A stretch of DNA of 64,000 nucleotides from Vibrio tubiashii ATCC 19109 (GCF_000772105.1 NZ_CP009355.1:1178001-1242000); one strand, 5' to 3'. Positions 26,711-36,836 are shown, counted from the first letter of the stretch. Translations and numbers: made by a program. Notes: generated by a model from the letters alone, not told the origin.

Positions 26711-26737
26711 AAAAAGGGACGATATTCGTCCCTTTTT
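26711..26737. terminator. Bidirectional terminator, exonuclease / BCCT
   Basis: AAAAAGGGACGA / TCGTCCCTTTTT with a 3-base loop between convergent genes; A and T runs on both sides. Confidence 0.92.
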
Positions 26738-26753
26738 AGTTTGATAACTGTGC

Positions 26754-28325
26754 TTATCGCTTCTCGGTACGCATACCCATTAGCAAGCTGACACACATCA
26801 ATAGCAATACGAAGGTAAATGGCAAGGCTGTTGAAATAGCACCCGCTTGAAGCGCTTGAACCGCCTCTGAGCCACCAATCCACAATAGAGCTACCGCAAT
26901 CGCACCTTCCATGAAGGCCCAGAATACACGCTGAATCACAGGAGCATCCACCTTACCACCAGCAGTAATACTGTCGATCACTAACGAACCTGAATCCGAT
27001 GAAGTGATAAAGAACACCAGAACAAGAATTACTGCAATGATAGATAGGATCGAACCAAATGGAAGTACATCGAACATTTGGAACATAGCCAGTGATACAT
27101 CGGTAAGGCCTTCAGAACCTAACTCACCCACACCGTTAATCACTTGGTCAATTGCCATACCACCAAACGTCGACATCCAAAGTAGTGTCACTGCAGTTGG
27201 AACTAGCAATACTGCCGTGATAAATTCACGTACTGTACGACCTTTAGATACACGTGCGATAAACATACCCACGAATGGTGACCAAGAAATCCACCAAGCC
27301 CAGTAGAATACTGTCCAGCCTTGGAACCAAGCTTCATCTTCACGGCCGTGCGGGTTACTTAATGGTACTAGGTTTTCCAAGTAAGCCATGAGTGTCGTAC
27401 CAATATTACCTACAACAAGCGCATAGCCGATAAGTGCGACCAAAATCAGCAGTAGGAAAGCAACGATCATGTTGATGTTACTGATAACCTTTACACCGCC
27501 ATCAATACCGCGAAGTACTGAAACGACCGCAAGCAAAGTCACTACTGTGATAACGACGATTTGGAGCCCAAGACCAGACTCAATACCGAACACATGGTGA
27601 ATACCACTTGCCGCTTGTTGAGCGCCTAAACCTAGCGATGTTGCCAAACCAAACAAGGTAGCCAATACAGCCAGAATATCAACAATATGACCTGCCCAGC
27701 CCCAAGCGCGATCGCCCAGAATTGGATAGAAAATTGAACGAATAGAAAGTGGTAAACCTTTATTGTAAGCGAAGAAAGCTAACGATAACGCCACAACACC
27801 ATAAATTGCCCATGGGTGTAGGCCCCAGTGGTACATTGTCGCACCTAGCGCGAGTTTCGCCGCTTCCGGTGTATTCGCTTCAACGCCAAGTGGGGTTTCA
27901 TACCAGCCGGTAAAGTAAGCTACTGGTTCTGCAACACTCCAGAACATCAAGCCGATACCCATACCAGCAGCAAACAGCATTGAAAGCCAAGAAAGGTAAG
28001 AGTAGTCAGCCGTTGCGTCAGTTCCACCTAGGCGAATCTTACCTAGTGGCGAAACAATCAAGGCTAAGCAGAAAATAACGAAGATGTTACCTGACCAGAT
28101 AAACAGCCAGTCAAAGCCGCCGATTATCTGCCACTTAATTCCATCCAGAGTCGCTTTAGCAGACTCTGCATCCATAACCAGAACAGCAATTAAAAATACT
28201 GCAATCAGACCTGCACTCCATCCAAACACTGGATTGTGCACGTCGAATCCCCATTTCTGTACATTATCTTGTCCGATCGTATAGTCGGTACTGTCGATAC
28301 TGTACTTATCTATGCCTTTAGTCAT
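26754..28325 (-). CDS. BCCT family osmolyte transporter, divergent from cosR (BccT3-like)
   Basis: About 523 aa with 12 membrane segments, GMGIGLMFWSVAEP, HWGLHPWAIYG and WTVFYWAWWISWSPFVGMFIAR. The N-terminus repeats that of the other BCCT gene (KYSIDSTDYTIGQDNVQKWG). In Vibrio parahaemolyticus a BCCT gene (bccT3) lies divergent to cosR; the same arrangement is seen here, so this is probably its orthologue. Likely takes up glycine betaine or related solutes. Tandem ATGs at 28328 and 28325 follow AGAGAGGA; the second has the better spacing. Two inverted repeats in the 378-base divergent gap may control it. Confidence 0.9.
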   Translation of the reverse strand: MTKGIDKYSIDSTDYTIGQDNVQKWGFDVHNPVFGWSAGLIAVFLIAVLVMDAESAKATLDGIKWQIIGGFDWLFIWSGNIFVIFCLALIVSPLGKIRLGGTDATADYSYLSWLSMLFAAGMGIGLMFWSVAEPVAYFTGWYETPLGVEANTPEAAKLALGATMYHWGLHPWAIYGVVALSLAFFAYNKGLPLSIRSIFYPILGDRAWGWAGHIVDILAVLATLFGLATSLGLGAQQAASGIHHVFGIESGLGLQIVVITVVTLLAVVSVLRGIDGGVKVISNINMIVAFLLLILVALIGYALVVGNIGTTLMAYLENLVPLSNPHGREDEAWFQGWTVFYWAWWISWSPFVGMFIARVSKGRTVREFITAVLLVPTAVTLLWMSTFGGMAIDQVINGVGELGSEGLTDVSLAMFQMFDVLPFGSILSIIAVILVLVFFITSSDSGSLVIDSITAGGKVDAPVIQRVFWAFMEGAIAVALLWIGGSEAVQALQAGAISTALPFTFVLLLMCVSLLMGMRTEKR

Positions 28326-28524
28326 CATTCCTCTCTAGCATCTGATCCTTAATGTGTATCAGCAAATCACTCTTAAATCATTAGAGTTAAAATTGATTTT
28401 TGTAACAATGCAATCTGATACAGCTCCCAATATTGTACGCTTCTTGTCGTTTTGTGCCAGTAATAAGCTGTTTTTTCGCCACAATTTAGGAAAATGGTGA
28501 CCTGAACGATGGGATATTAATCAA

Positions 28525-28541
28525 TTTGAGTTACACTCAAA
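28525..28541. promoter_or_regulatory. Inverted repeat 1 in the BCCT/cosR gap
   Basis: TTTGAG-TTACA-CTCAAA, a perfect 6-bp dyad, 163 bases before the cosR start codon. MarR-family regulators bind such palindromes; assignment to CosR is inferred. Confidence 0.4.
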
Positions 28542-28557
28542 ATTCAATACTGTTTGA

Positions 28558-28572
28558 GTACTAAATAAGTAC
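28558..28572. promoter_or_regulatory. Inverted repeat 2 in the BCCT/cosR gap
   Basis: GTACT-AAATA-AGTAC, a perfect 5-bp dyad with the same 5-base spacing as the first repeat and about 32 bases away centre to centre (three helical turns). No gene is supported elsewhere in 28326-28703. Confidence 0.4.
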
Positions 28573-28703
28573 ACTAAACCATAAACAAGAGAGGGCAAAA
28601 ACAGTATGAAAAATTGTGATAATTGAGACTTTTTTTCGTCGATTTTTTCAGGTATTTTTCGCCTACTTTTTTATACACACTCTCGACTAACCAAGGAAAC
28701 GCA

Positions 28704-29180
28704 TTGGAAAAGCACGAAGAAGTTCTGATCTCGATTCGCCAAATCATTCGAGCGATCGATTTACACTCAAAAAAACTCAGCAAAGAGTCTGGCCTTACTG
28801 GCCCACAACTTATCCTGATGCGTTCGATTAAAGAGCTAGGTGAAGTGACGATTCGCCAACTTTCGGACCATACCAATATGAGCCAAGCGACGGCGACCAC
28901 CATACTCGATCGTTTAGAGCGCAATGGTCTTGTACAGCGCGTGCGTAGTGTGAAAGACAAACGTAAAGTGCACGCTCATCTGACTGAGAAAGGTCAAGCG
29001 CTGTTACTCGAAGCACCAACCCCACTGCAGCAAAGCTTTATTACCAAGTTCCAGCGTTTAGAAGAGTGGGAACAGTCGCTTATGCTCTCTTCGGTTCAAC
29101 GTATTTCTTCAATGATGAATGCGGAAGATATTGATGTCGCACCAGTCCTTGAGTTAGGTAGTATTACTAAGCCTGAATAA
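28704..29180 (+). CDS. cosR: MarR-family regulator of compatible solute genes, CosR-like
   Basis: About 158 aa with a winged helix-turn-helix: GPQLILMRSIKELGEVTIRQLSDHTNMSQATATTILDRLE then the wing VRSVKDKRKVHAHLTEKG. CosR in vibrios represses ectoine and betaine synthesis and transport genes at low salinity and is related to EctR. The divergent BCCT gene supports this identity. The proposed start is TTG 28704, with AAGGA 6 bases before it and family-like N-terminus (EKHEEVLISIRQIIRAID); the open frame starts at 28623 but has no good site there. Identity rests on context and family memory, not on an alignment. Confidence 0.82.
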   Translation: MEKHEEVLISIRQIIRAIDLHSKKLSKESGLTGPQLILMRSIKELGEVTIRQLSDHTNMSQATATTILDRLERNGLVQRVRSVKDKRKVHAHLTEKGQALLLEAPTPLQQSFITKFQRLEEWEQSLMLSSVQRISSMMNAEDIDVAPVLELGSITKPE

Positions 29181-29268
29181 CCACCCAGAAATTTGCTTTC
29201 ATCCTGCTTTGAGCATACGTTTATTGAACAACAATAATAAACTCTAACTAGCAGTCAAAGAGGATGTA

Positions 29269-30327
29269 ATGGGTAAGAGTGATACATTACATAAGCAACA
29301 TGACGAGGCGATACTTGACTTAACGCAGCAAAAACAGTTGCTAAAGGTTATCGCCACTATAACGCTACTCGTGTTCGTACCACTCGGCATTAAGAACATT
29401 ATTATTGGCGAGTTGATGCTAGGTATTGTACTGCTCGCCTTTGAAATTTCTCTGTTACTCGAAGTCACTGCCATTGTTTACAATAAGCAGACGTTTTTTA
29501 GTTATTACCTACCGCTTTCTCTACTCATCATATCCGCGATCTTAACCGTTGCTATTTTCGGTACACTGGGGACGTATTGGCTTTACCCAGTCGTTATCGG
29601 TATCATTTTTCTTCTGCCGAAGCGCGAAGCCATCATTTCCAACGCAATTATCATTATTGCTTCAGGCTACGCGGCAACACTCCATGTTGACTTTGGGATT
29701 ACCGCTCGGTACGTCATTTCTTTGATCGTAACTGCCATCTTGGTTCATGTAGTCGTTGGAGCAGTACGCAAACTGCAAGCTGACATGCACAACTTGCTCG
29801 TCCGTGACCCTATGACTGGCGCATTTAACCGACACGAACTCAGCAGTTCCCTTGAAGACGCGATTGAACACTACTCCACCTCCACCATAGCCATCGTGGA
29901 TGTTGATCGATTCAAGTATATCAATGACCGCTATGGTCATGATGTGGGAGACAGGGTGCTAATGCTGATTGTCAAAACCTTCAATCGCTATATGGGGCCG
30001 TCTGATAAGCTTTTCCGCTTAGGTGGAGACGAGTTTCTTCTTATCTTTCATGGTAAGGATCGGCTGCTTACTGAAGAGATCATGAACTATATCGCCAAAG
30101 AAATCAGGCATACTGTCCATGCTAACTCTACGGGGATAACCATCAGCGTTGGCGTCGCTGAATCCGAACCTTTTACTGAAACACGCGAATGGATGAAGCG
30201 CGCTGACCTAGCTTTATACGAAGCTAAGCGTTTAGGGCGTGACAAGGTCTCATACTATACGCCCTCCATGTCGGCGCAATTTGAACAACGGGAAATTGAA
30301 ATATCTGGGCGTGCTAACCTCCGCTAA
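29269..30327 (+). CDS. Membrane diguanylate cyclase (GGDEF)
   Basis: About 352 aa. Five or six hydrophobic segments (about residues 25-165) form an uncharacterised membrane sensor, followed by a GGDEF domain with DPMTGAFNRHELSS, DVDRFKYINDRYGHDVGD and active-site GGDEF. The inhibitory RxxD site five residues upstream is missing (GPSD), so feedback inhibition through the I-site is unlikely. The 3' end overlaps the convergent lrp-like gene by 14 bases. Confidence 0.9.
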   Translation: MGKSDTLHKQHDEAILDLTQQKQLLKVIATITLLVFVPLGIKNIIIGELMLGIVLLAFEISLLLEVTAIVYNKQTFFSYYLPLSLLIISAILTVAIFGTLGTYWLYPVVIGIIFLLPKREAIISNAIIIIASGYAATLHVDFGITARYVISLIVTAILVHVVVGAVRKLQADMHNLLVRDPMTGAFNRHELSSSLEDAIEHYSTSTIAIVDVDRFKYINDRYGHDVGDRVLMLIVKTFNRYMGPSDKLFRLGGDEFLLIFHGKDRLLTEEIMNYIAKEIRHTVHANSTGITISVGVAESEPFTETREWMKRADLALYEAKRLGRDKVSYYTPSMSAQFEQREIEISGRANLR

Positions 30328-30775
30328 AGATTGGCAGCTCACTCCCCCCTTTGACTTGGCGAATGGCCAAATGGGTGTGTATGTCTTTGACGTTTTCTAA
30401 ACGCTGCAACTTACGAGTGAAAGACTCATACCCTGCTAAGGCATGACTTACCACTTCTAAAAGGTAGTCATAAGCTCCAGAAACGACATGGCAGCTAATC
30501 ACCTCGTCCATTTCTTGAACCGCTTGCTCAAAGTCATCAATACTCGACGCTTGGTGATTGTTTAAGCTGACCTCTACAAACACTGTCATGCCCACACCAA
30601 TAAGGTCTTTATTCAGGCTTGCACGATAATTAGCGATGATTCCAGACTCTTCAAGACGCTTAATTCTTCGCGCGCAAGGTGAAGCGGACAAACCGACCTT
30701 ATCTGCGATATCCGCCGTAGACTGACGAGCATCTTGTTGAAGCAAACGTAAAATGTGCTTATCAATTCGATCCAT
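30314..30775 (-). CDS. Lrp/AsnC family transcriptional regulator
   Basis: It is 153 aa: an N-terminal helix-turn-helix (IDKHILRLLQQDARQSTADIADKVGLSASPCARRIKRLEE) and a C-terminal RAM ligand-binding domain (VISCHVVSGAYDYLLEVV). Proteins of this type respond to amino acids. The divergent EamA exporter 139 bases away is the obvious target, as in many Lrp-exporter pairs. It is not the global Lrp; the length and sequence fit the local-regulator subgroup. Confidence 0.9.
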   Translation of the reverse strand: MDRIDKHILRLLQQDARQSTADIADKVGLSASPCARRIKRLEESGIIANYRASLNKDLIGVGMTVFVEVSLNNHQASSIDDFEQAVQEMDEVISCHVVSGAYDYLLEVVSHALAGYESFTRKLQRLENVKDIHTHLAIRQVKGGSELPIFSGG

Positions 30776-30914
30776 AACTTATGCGCCTTTTTCTAGCATA
30801 CTAACCACTTATATTGACTGATTCAGCCAATCTAGCTCCATATTGTAATGAATATTGCCAGATTTCACCTCCAGATACGCCTCATAATGTTCACAAGTTA
30901 AATTTTGGTCACGT

Positions 30915-31856
30915 ATGGATATGCTTTCTGGATATTTGGCAATGATTGCCACGCTATTACTTTGGTCTGGTTTCTTCCTTTCACTGAGAAGTGGAGCGCA
31001 CTCAGAACTGCTCACAGCAGATATCGCGCTCACGCGCTTTATCATTCCCTGTGTCGTGTTGATCCCCCTCGTTTACAAAGCCAGAGAGGCGATCCTTGCG
31101 GTACCTAAACGCTATCTTCTCGGTATGTTTATAGGTAGCGGCTTACCTTACCTCCTGATCGCTGGTACGGGAATGAAATTCGCTCCAGTCTCTGATGGCA
31201 GTGCTCTGATCCCCGGTACACTTCCGCTTTTTGTGTCTGGAATAGCAGTATTGCTTTTTAAGCAGCCACTCAGTACTCACCGACTTTTTGGATTAGCCCT
31301 TGTGATTGGCGGCATCGTCACCTTTCTGATGCAAAGTGTTGGTAACGCTCACTCGGATTTACTGCAAGGTCAGATGCTGTTTCTTATCGGCAGTGCAATG
31401 TGGGCAACCTTTACTATTTGTGCCCGTGTCTCGAACCTAAATCCGTTAGCGGCCTCTGGACTAATCTCTCTTATGTCCATGTTAGCCCTCTGCGGTCTTG
31501 TTTTTGCGGGTGTACTCGACAGCTATCTATATCTGCACAGTCCTATGGAGTGGCCATGGAGAGAGCTAGGTGGGCACATCATGCTGCAAGGCGTTGGGGC
31601 AGGTTTAATCGCTGCTTTTACTTACCTTCATGCTATATCAGTCTTAGGGGCTGAGCGCACCGCCGCATTTGGCGCAGCAACCCCAGCGGTTGCAACTCTG
31701 CTTGCGATTCCTGTTTTCAATGAGCACCCTTCGCCATTAAGCTGGCTAGCGCTGAGTCTTATTTGTGTAGGGAGTTTAATTGCGAGCAACATACTGATGA
31801 AAAAAGACACCTCGCTTCAGTATCAGCCTCCATCATTTAAATCCGGGGCTAAGTGA
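30915..31856 (+). CDS. EamA/DMT superfamily transporter
   Basis: It is 313 aa with ten membrane segments in two EamA repeats (first GMFIGSGLPYLLIAGTGM, second GVGAGLIAAFTYLHAISVLG). The protein family exports amino acids or other metabolites. Divergent from an Lrp-type regulator, which suggests efflux of an amino acid that the regulator senses. ATG 30915 has only a weak ribosome binding site. Confidence 0.88.
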   Translation: MDMLSGYLAMIATLLLWSGFFLSLRSGAHSELLTADIALTRFIIPCVVLIPLVYKAREAILAVPKRYLLGMFIGSGLPYLLIAGTGMKFAPVSDGSALIPGTLPLFVSGIAVLLFKQPLSTHRLFGLALVIGGIVTFLMQSVGNAHSDLLQGQMLFLIGSAMWATFTICARVSNLNPLAASGLISLMSMLALCGLVFAGVLDSYLYLHSPMEWPWRELGGHIMLQGVGAGLIAAFTYLHAISVLGAERTAAFGAATPAVATLLAIPVFNEHPSPLSWLALSLICVGSLIASNILMKKDTSLQYQPPSFKSGAK

Positions 31857-31937
31857 TCTCATTAGGTGGTTATTTTTGATGTTGCGCGGTTAACTCGGTA
31901 TAGTCCTGCACTTACCTAGCTTTAGTGGAATCAGACA

Positions 31938-32246
31938 TTGAAAACACCTTGTATCGCTGCCTGTAAAAATAACGATGGGATCTGTAGTGGATGCCATCGC
32001 ACCATGGATGAAATTGTTAACTGGCGTCATCTTTCTGATCAAGAGCGCGATCAAGTAATGGCAAATCTTAGCGGTAAAACCTCCACGCATAACTGCCCTT
32101 CATGCCATCAGCCTGCTCAATGTGACATCAGCCAAGGTAAGTCGACTTGCTGGTGTTTTGAGATTGAAAAACGCGATACGTCAGATCTGCCCAAAACCGA
32201 TACTTGCTTATGCCGCAAATGTTTAGCTAAGCTGCCGACTGCATAA
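31938..32246 (+). CDS. Cys-rich DUF1289 protein with C-terminal CWC module
   Basis: About 102 aa with 12 cysteines. The N-terminus (TPCIAACKNNDGICSGCHRTMDEI) is the DUF1289 motif, a probable metal-binding fold. The second half (CPSCHQPAQC...STCWCF...CLCRKCL) matches the cysteine-rich CWC family. The only fitting start is TTG 31938, since no ATG precedes the first cysteine. The fusion suggests a small zinc or iron-sulfur protein; the role is unknown. Confidence 0.8.
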   Translation: MKTPCIAACKNNDGICSGCHRTMDEIVNWRHLSDQERDQVMANLSGKTSTHNCPSCHQPAQCDISQGKSTCWCFEIEKRDTSDLPKTDTCLCRKCLAKLPTA

Positions 32247-32256
32247 AAGGCAGCTT
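32229..32256 (+). terminator. Hairpin at the end of the DUF1289 gene
   Basis: AAGCTGCC / GGCAGCTT with a 12-base loop; the stem begins inside the coding end and the T tail is short. Confidence 0.45.
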
Positions 32257-32456
32257 TGATAGCATATAAATTTGGATAAGTTTTTCTAATCCATGATCAA
32301 AATTTTTATCTTGCTTAAGATCACACTTTTCGATTGCCAGACTCGCCAACTCACTCTAATATCTCGCGCCTAATAGTTCCCTTTGTTTACTTTAATGATT
32401 AGCTTTGTTTACTCAAAGTTAGTGTTTTTTGCGCTTTGAATTTAGGTGTTGTAGAA

Positions 32457-33662
32457 ATGTCTGCGTCTTCTCAAGTGATTAAGTTAACCTTCCTGATCGC
32501 AATTTTGACTGCTGTTGGTCAAATGACTCAAACCATGTATGTGCCTTCTATTGGCCATATGGCGAGTGAGTTTTTGGTGACGCCTGCCGCGCTGCAAGCA
32601 GTGATGGCGTGCTACTTGATCCCTTACGGATTCTCGCAGTTTATCTATGGGCCTCTCTCAGACAGACTTGGACGTAAGCCGATCATTGTTGTTGGCCTGC
32701 TGATTTATATTGTCGGCACCATCGTTGCTTTGTTCGCTCATAGCTATGACTGGTTTCTAGCCGGTAGCTTTATCCAAGGTCTTGGCATTGGTTGCGGAGG
32801 CGCAATGTCACGTACATTGACTCGCGATCTATTTGAAGGCGCAGAGCTGCATAAAATAAACAGCCTAATCAGCATGTGTGTGATTTTCTCACCATTGATT
32901 GCACCAGTACTTGGCGGCTACCTGACCGAAGCATTTGGCTGGCGCTCTAGCTACTTGTTCTTGGCTCTGTTTGGTATTGCCGTTGTCATTACTATGATGA
33001 CCAGCTTTATGGAAACATTGCCGCGTGAAAAACGTCGCTATGAAAAAGTCACTAGCAGTTATCGTTATGTTTTGTCAGATCGTCGCTTCCAAGGCTACTT
33101 GATCTGCCTGGTGGCAACCTTCTCAGGTATTGCGATTTTTGAAGCAGCCGCGGGTGTCCTACTCGGCGGGGTTTTACAACTTCCGGCAACAACAGTGAGC
33201 CTACTATTTGTACTGCCAATCCCAGGGTATTTGGTAGGTGCCGCCCTATCTAGCTATATTGCCAGCAAACGTAACGAGAAAAGCGCTCTTACGGTAGGAC
33301 TAGTGGCGATCATGTTAGGGTCATTGGTCATCTTACTGCCTGGTCTGCTTGGACATACTAATGCGCTAAGCTTAATTGGCGGTGCGACCGTTTACTTCTT
33401 AGGTGCTGGTATTTTGTTTCCTGCGGCAACCACAGGTGCACTGTCTCCACTGCCTTACCACGCTGGCACAGGTGGCGCGGTACTAGGAGGAATGCAAAAC
33501 CTAGGCGCAGGTATAGCGACGCTAGGTGCGTCATTAATCCCAGCGCCTGATCAAATGCCACTTGGGGTACTGATGTTAGTGATGTCGGTATTAGCATTAA
33601 TTGGCTTAATTCGCGTTTACCGAAAAAAAGATCCATCCAACGAGATGCCATTGGCAATTTAA
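32457..33662 (+). CDS. MFS drug/metabolite efflux transporter, Bcr/CflA (EmrD-like) type
   Basis: About 401 aa with 12 membrane segments. YVPSIGHMASEF near the front, the MFS loop GPLSDRLGRKPIIVVG between segments 2 and 3, and GVIFSPLIAPVLGGYL in segment 5 (motif C of drug:proton antiporters) support the call. ATG 32457 is preferred to the upstream in-frame TTG at 32436. The specific drug or substrate is unknown. Confidence 0.88.
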   Translation: MSASSQVIKLTFLIAILTAVGQMTQTMYVPSIGHMASEFLVTPAALQAVMACYLIPYGFSQFIYGPLSDRLGRKPIIVVGLLIYIVGTIVALFAHSYDWFLAGSFIQGLGIGCGGAMSRTLTRDLFEGAELHKINSLISMCVIFSPLIAPVLGGYLTEAFGWRSSYLFLALFGIAVVITMMTSFMETLPREKRRYEKVTSSYRYVLSDRRFQGYLICLVATFSGIAIFEAAAGVLLGGVLQLPATTVSLLFVLPIPGYLVGAALSSYIASKRNEKSALTVGLVAIMLGSLVILLPGLLGHTNALSLIGGATVYFLGAGILFPAATTGALSPLPYHAGTGGAVLGGMQNLGAGIATLGASLIPAPDQMPLGVLMLVMSVLALIGLIRVYRKKDPSNEMPLAI

Positions 33663-33673
33663 GCTAAATACAA

Positions 33674-33699
33674 AAAAAGGAGCTCAACGAGCTCCTTTA
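33674..33699. terminator. Bidirectional terminator, MFS pump / viaA
   Basis: AAAGGAGCTC / GAGCTCCTTT with a 3-base loop between convergent genes. Confidence 0.88.
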
Positions 33700-33713
33700 T
33701 TGTATCTCCACAT

Positions 33714-35159
33714 TTACCATTTCTTCATTAGTCGCCCAACTAAGTTGGGATGATACGCCCAGCTATAGTCGAACATGGCCATCAACTCTGGGTTACCATA
33801 CTTAGACAAGCTAATAGCATGAAAACGGTTTTTACGCGCTTTTAATTCGTCCACTTTCGCGATCATTTCATCTGACTGCTTAGGTGCAATAAAGTCAGAA
33901 ATCACCACTAGATCCGCATTCTTGTATTTATCACCACACATTAAGTCGATCGACTTCATGATCACGGGTCCAATGTCTGTACCACCGTGGAAGTTGTAGC
34001 TTAAGAAGTCACTCGCTTCGCGCAATCCGTCTTGCTTAGTCAGTTCATAAGTAATCTGTTCCGTTGAGAACAGCATAACGTAACAGTCACGGTCTTCGGC
34101 TAAAGCAATCTGCATTAGCGCGTAAGCCATCGCCTTAGCACACTGCTCAGGAAAGCCTGTCATAGAACCAGATGCGTCGACACAGATAATGAAAGGTCCC
34201 TTTTCAACCTCTGCGTCTTTGTTATCAGGCTGCTGCGCACGAACCTTACGTAACGTTCTTGATTTGCCCTGCATGCGATAGTTCATCAAGCGCTTATCGA
34301 CGAGGTGTTTATAGAACACTACCTCCAGTTCAGGGTATGCCAAAAACATGGTTTCGTTCGGTAGTAGCTTGTTTAGGTCGTCGCTTTCATGAATGCCGAC
34401 AATATCATCGGTCGCTTCATCGGCCTTCTCTTCCACCATTTGCGGCTCTTCAACAGGAGCGCAATTAAGATCAGGATCGTTTACTTGGCTCGCCATTCGA
34501 CCTAGCTTTTCACTGATCTCTTGCAGCCCTTTGTTTTTCTTTAAGAACTCTGCATGGCGCTTCATAACAGTAAGATCAGATTGACTCAATTTCGCTGAAG
34601 CCATGTCCCAAAGGCGGCCAACACTGCCTTCGTCACCTTCTTCTGTCACTCTATCCATGCTCTTCATGGTTTCCATACGCTGATAGAGATCTTTAAGAAG
34701 CTTTTCTTTGTTCGCTTCAAGCTCAGAAACCTGAGCTTGTCGAATCGCGTCAGAGAGGCTTTGATACCATTGGTCACAGAAGTAATGCGGGAACATTGGG
34801 TTGCTCAACCCTTTGTTCTTTTCTAGCAGTCGACGTGCTTGTAGGTAAAAAGCAGAGTGCCATTCTAGTTTTCTCAGAACTTCAGGAATTTCTTCGAAAA
34901 ATCGCGCTTCATCCCAGTGGATCACCTCTTGATACAAAGCGAGCTCCTGCTGAAAACGCTCTGTTTCACACACCTTGGTGATACGCTTTTTCACGCTGCC
35001 GCGCCATTTAAGCAGATGGTTTTTCACCGAGGTTTTTACTCCTCGGTTTTCTGCCATCGCCATCACTTGCGAGCGAGCCATTAGGTCATTCACTGCTGTA
35101 TCAATGATTCCTGATTCAGCAATGGCTAGCGCTAAGTTTAAACCGTCTGCTCCTAACAT
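33714..35159 (-). CDS. viaA: VWA-domain partner of RavA
   Basis: It is 481 aa. The N-terminal two thirds are helical; the C-terminal von Willebrand A domain starts near residue 320 with the MIDAS motif CVDASGSMTG and later SDFIAP. ViaA binds and stimulates the RavA ATPase; in E. coli the pair acts on respiratory complexes and aminoglycoside sensitivity. It starts 9 bases after ravA ends, the standard ravA-viaA operon. Confidence 0.95.
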   Translation of the reverse strand: MLGADGLNLALAIAESGIIDTAVNDLMARSQVMAMAENRGVKTSVKNHLLKWRGSVKKRITKVCETERFQQELALYQEVIHWDEARFFEEIPEVLRKLEWHSAFYLQARRLLEKNKGLSNPMFPHYFCDQWYQSLSDAIRQAQVSELEANKEKLLKDLYQRMETMKSMDRVTEEGDEGSVGRLWDMASAKLSQSDLTVMKRHAEFLKKNKGLQEISEKLGRMASQVNDPDLNCAPVEEPQMVEEKADEATDDIVGIHESDDLNKLLPNETMFLAYPELEVVFYKHLVDKRLMNYRMQGKSRTLRKVRAQQPDNKDAEVEKGPFIICVDASGSMTGFPEQCAKAMAYALMQIALAEDRDCYVMLFSTEQITYELTKQDGLREASDFLSYNFHGGTDIGPVIMKSIDLMCGDKYKNADLVVISDFIAPKQSDEMIAKVDELKARKNRFHAISLSKYGNPELMAMFDYSWAYHPNLVGRLMKKW

Positions 35160-35168
35160 ACTGGCCCC

Positions 35169-36836
35169 TTAAGAGAAGAACTCGTCTAAGTGCTTAAAGC
35201 GGAAAACCGTACGTTCACATTCAGTTTTCGTCGATTCCAACACATGCTGAAGATTCTGCAAGCTCGCTTCCATCGCTCTCGGCAGTTCTTGCTCAATGAA
35301 GCCGTGCGGTAAGGCGCCGTGGAAATCAGAGCGAACTTTACGCAAGTGATGCTCAGCAAGTTCTAGCTGCGCCATTGCTTGCTCTGATTTGGTAAACCAC
35401 TCTTGGAATAGTGACGCGTCTAAACCTTTGTCAGTCACGATAGACACCAACACACCACGATTAGCAATATCTTTGATCACGAGATTGTTGGCAGCATCGA
35501 CATCGAATCTAAAGCGGCACATGTTGGTGTTTTGGTTAACGTAACCATAGACATCACCATGCCCCTCTTTGATGACACGCTCTAACTCATTCTTAGGAAC
35601 GTAAACCCAGCGACTATCGCCCTTCTCTGATTCAGTGACAGACATATTGCTTTGCAGCAGGACAAGTTTCACAAGATCAAAGGTACTGCCGACCTTGTAG
35701 CTTTTCGCATCAGAGATGTCGTAACTATTGATTTGCTGCTTTTTCAAAAGCCCCGTCGTGGACTCCATCGACAACATCACACTCAGTTCAGATTCGAGTT
35801 CATCCTGAATGTCGCTTAACTCTTCACGGCAGAGAGTGATTTGCTGTTCTACATCTTGCTGATCAAACGCATGATTGAGAGCAAACTGCTTAATTACACT
35901 ACGAACTACGTCGCGTGACTCTGGACTGTTCCACAAGCAGTCTTGCAGTAACAAAAGATCAAGCGGGTTGATGGAATCACGACCATTAAAATAGGCGCTC
36001 GCTTTAAGCAGTTTCACCGCTTTCTTCCAACGGCGGTCAGAGACATACATATCGCTGTCTTCAGCTTCGACACCGCTGGCTGCCGTAGCGGCGCTCTCTA
36101 GCAGACTCTTCAGCTCGTACAACTTTTCAAAGACTGCATCAGACAGTTCAAGCTGTTCGATTTCAGATTGCCACTGATGGTACTCTTCATCTGTAATCGC
36201 CAAGCCTTCTGGTATCTTGGCTTCTTGCGCAGTACCCACCGTCAGCATAGATTTGAAGTTCTGCTTATTTTGAATTCGGTTGACGAACACACGCACCAAC
36301 ATGCGGTCATATAAGGCTTCTAGACCACTATCTTCATCTGGCAACTCGTTAGATGCAGAGACCAACAGCCTCATTGGTACACGTTCAATATCGCTACCGT
36401 TTTTAAACGTCTTTTCGTTAACAACCGTTAACAGCGTATTAAGAATTGCCGGACCTGCTTTCCAGATCTCGTCAAGAAAAACCACTTGCGCCGTTGGCAA
36501 GTAGCCCTCTGTTAAACGTACATAGCGACCATTATCTTTGAGTTCTTGAATACTAAGCGGACCAAACACTTCTTCTGGTGTAGAGAAGCGGGTCATTAAG
36601 TATTCAAAGTAAGAGGAGTTATCAAAAGCTTGGATAAGACGCTTTGCAATAAGACTTTTTGCGATCCCCGGAGGACCTAATAAGAAAACACTTTCACCCG
36701 CCAAAGCAGCGAGTAAACAAAGTTTGATGGTTTCTTCGCGCTCATAGACACCGTCAGATAAGGCTTGCGCCAATTTATTGATTCGTTCTGAGAGCAACGC
36801 TTTTTGTGAGTGAGACACTCGATTTGGGCTAATCAT
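35169..36836 (-). CDS. ravA: MoxR-family AAA+ ATPase
   Basis: It is 555 aa, hexameric ATPase of the RavA group. Walker A is GPPGIAKS (near residue 56), Walker [10 protein letters not shown], sensor-type segment [23 protein letters not shown]. The C-terminal half holds the LARA-like insert and helical bundle of RavA. AGGAGAG lies 7 bases before ATG 36836. An 18-base palindrome 35 bases upstream may be a control site. Confidence 0.95.
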   Translation of the reverse strand: MISPNRVSHSQKALLSERINKLAQALSDGVYEREETIKLCLLAALAGESVFLLGPPGIAKSLIAKRLIQAFDNSSYFEYLMTRFSTPEEVFGPLSIQELKDNGRYVRLTEGYLPTAQVVFLDEIWKAGPAILNTLLTVVNEKTFKNGSDIERVPMRLLVSASNELPDEDSGLEALYDRMLVRVFVNRIQNKQNFKSMLTVGTAQEAKIPEGLAITDEEYHQWQSEIEQLELSDAVFEKLYELKSLLESAATAASGVEAEDSDMYVSDRRWKKAVKLLKASAYFNGRDSINPLDLLLLQDCLWNSPESRDVVRSVIKQFALNHAFDQQDVEQQITLCREELSDIQDELESELSVMLSMESTTGLLKKQQINSYDISDAKSYKVGSTFDLVKLVLLQSNMSVTESEKGDSRWVYVPKNELERVIKEGHGDVYGYVNQNTNMCRFRFDVDAANNLVIKDIANRGVLVSIVTDKGLDASLFQEWFTKSEQAMAQLELAEHHLRKVRSDFHGALPHGFIEQELPRAMEASLQNLQHVLESTKTECERTVFRFKHLDEFFS

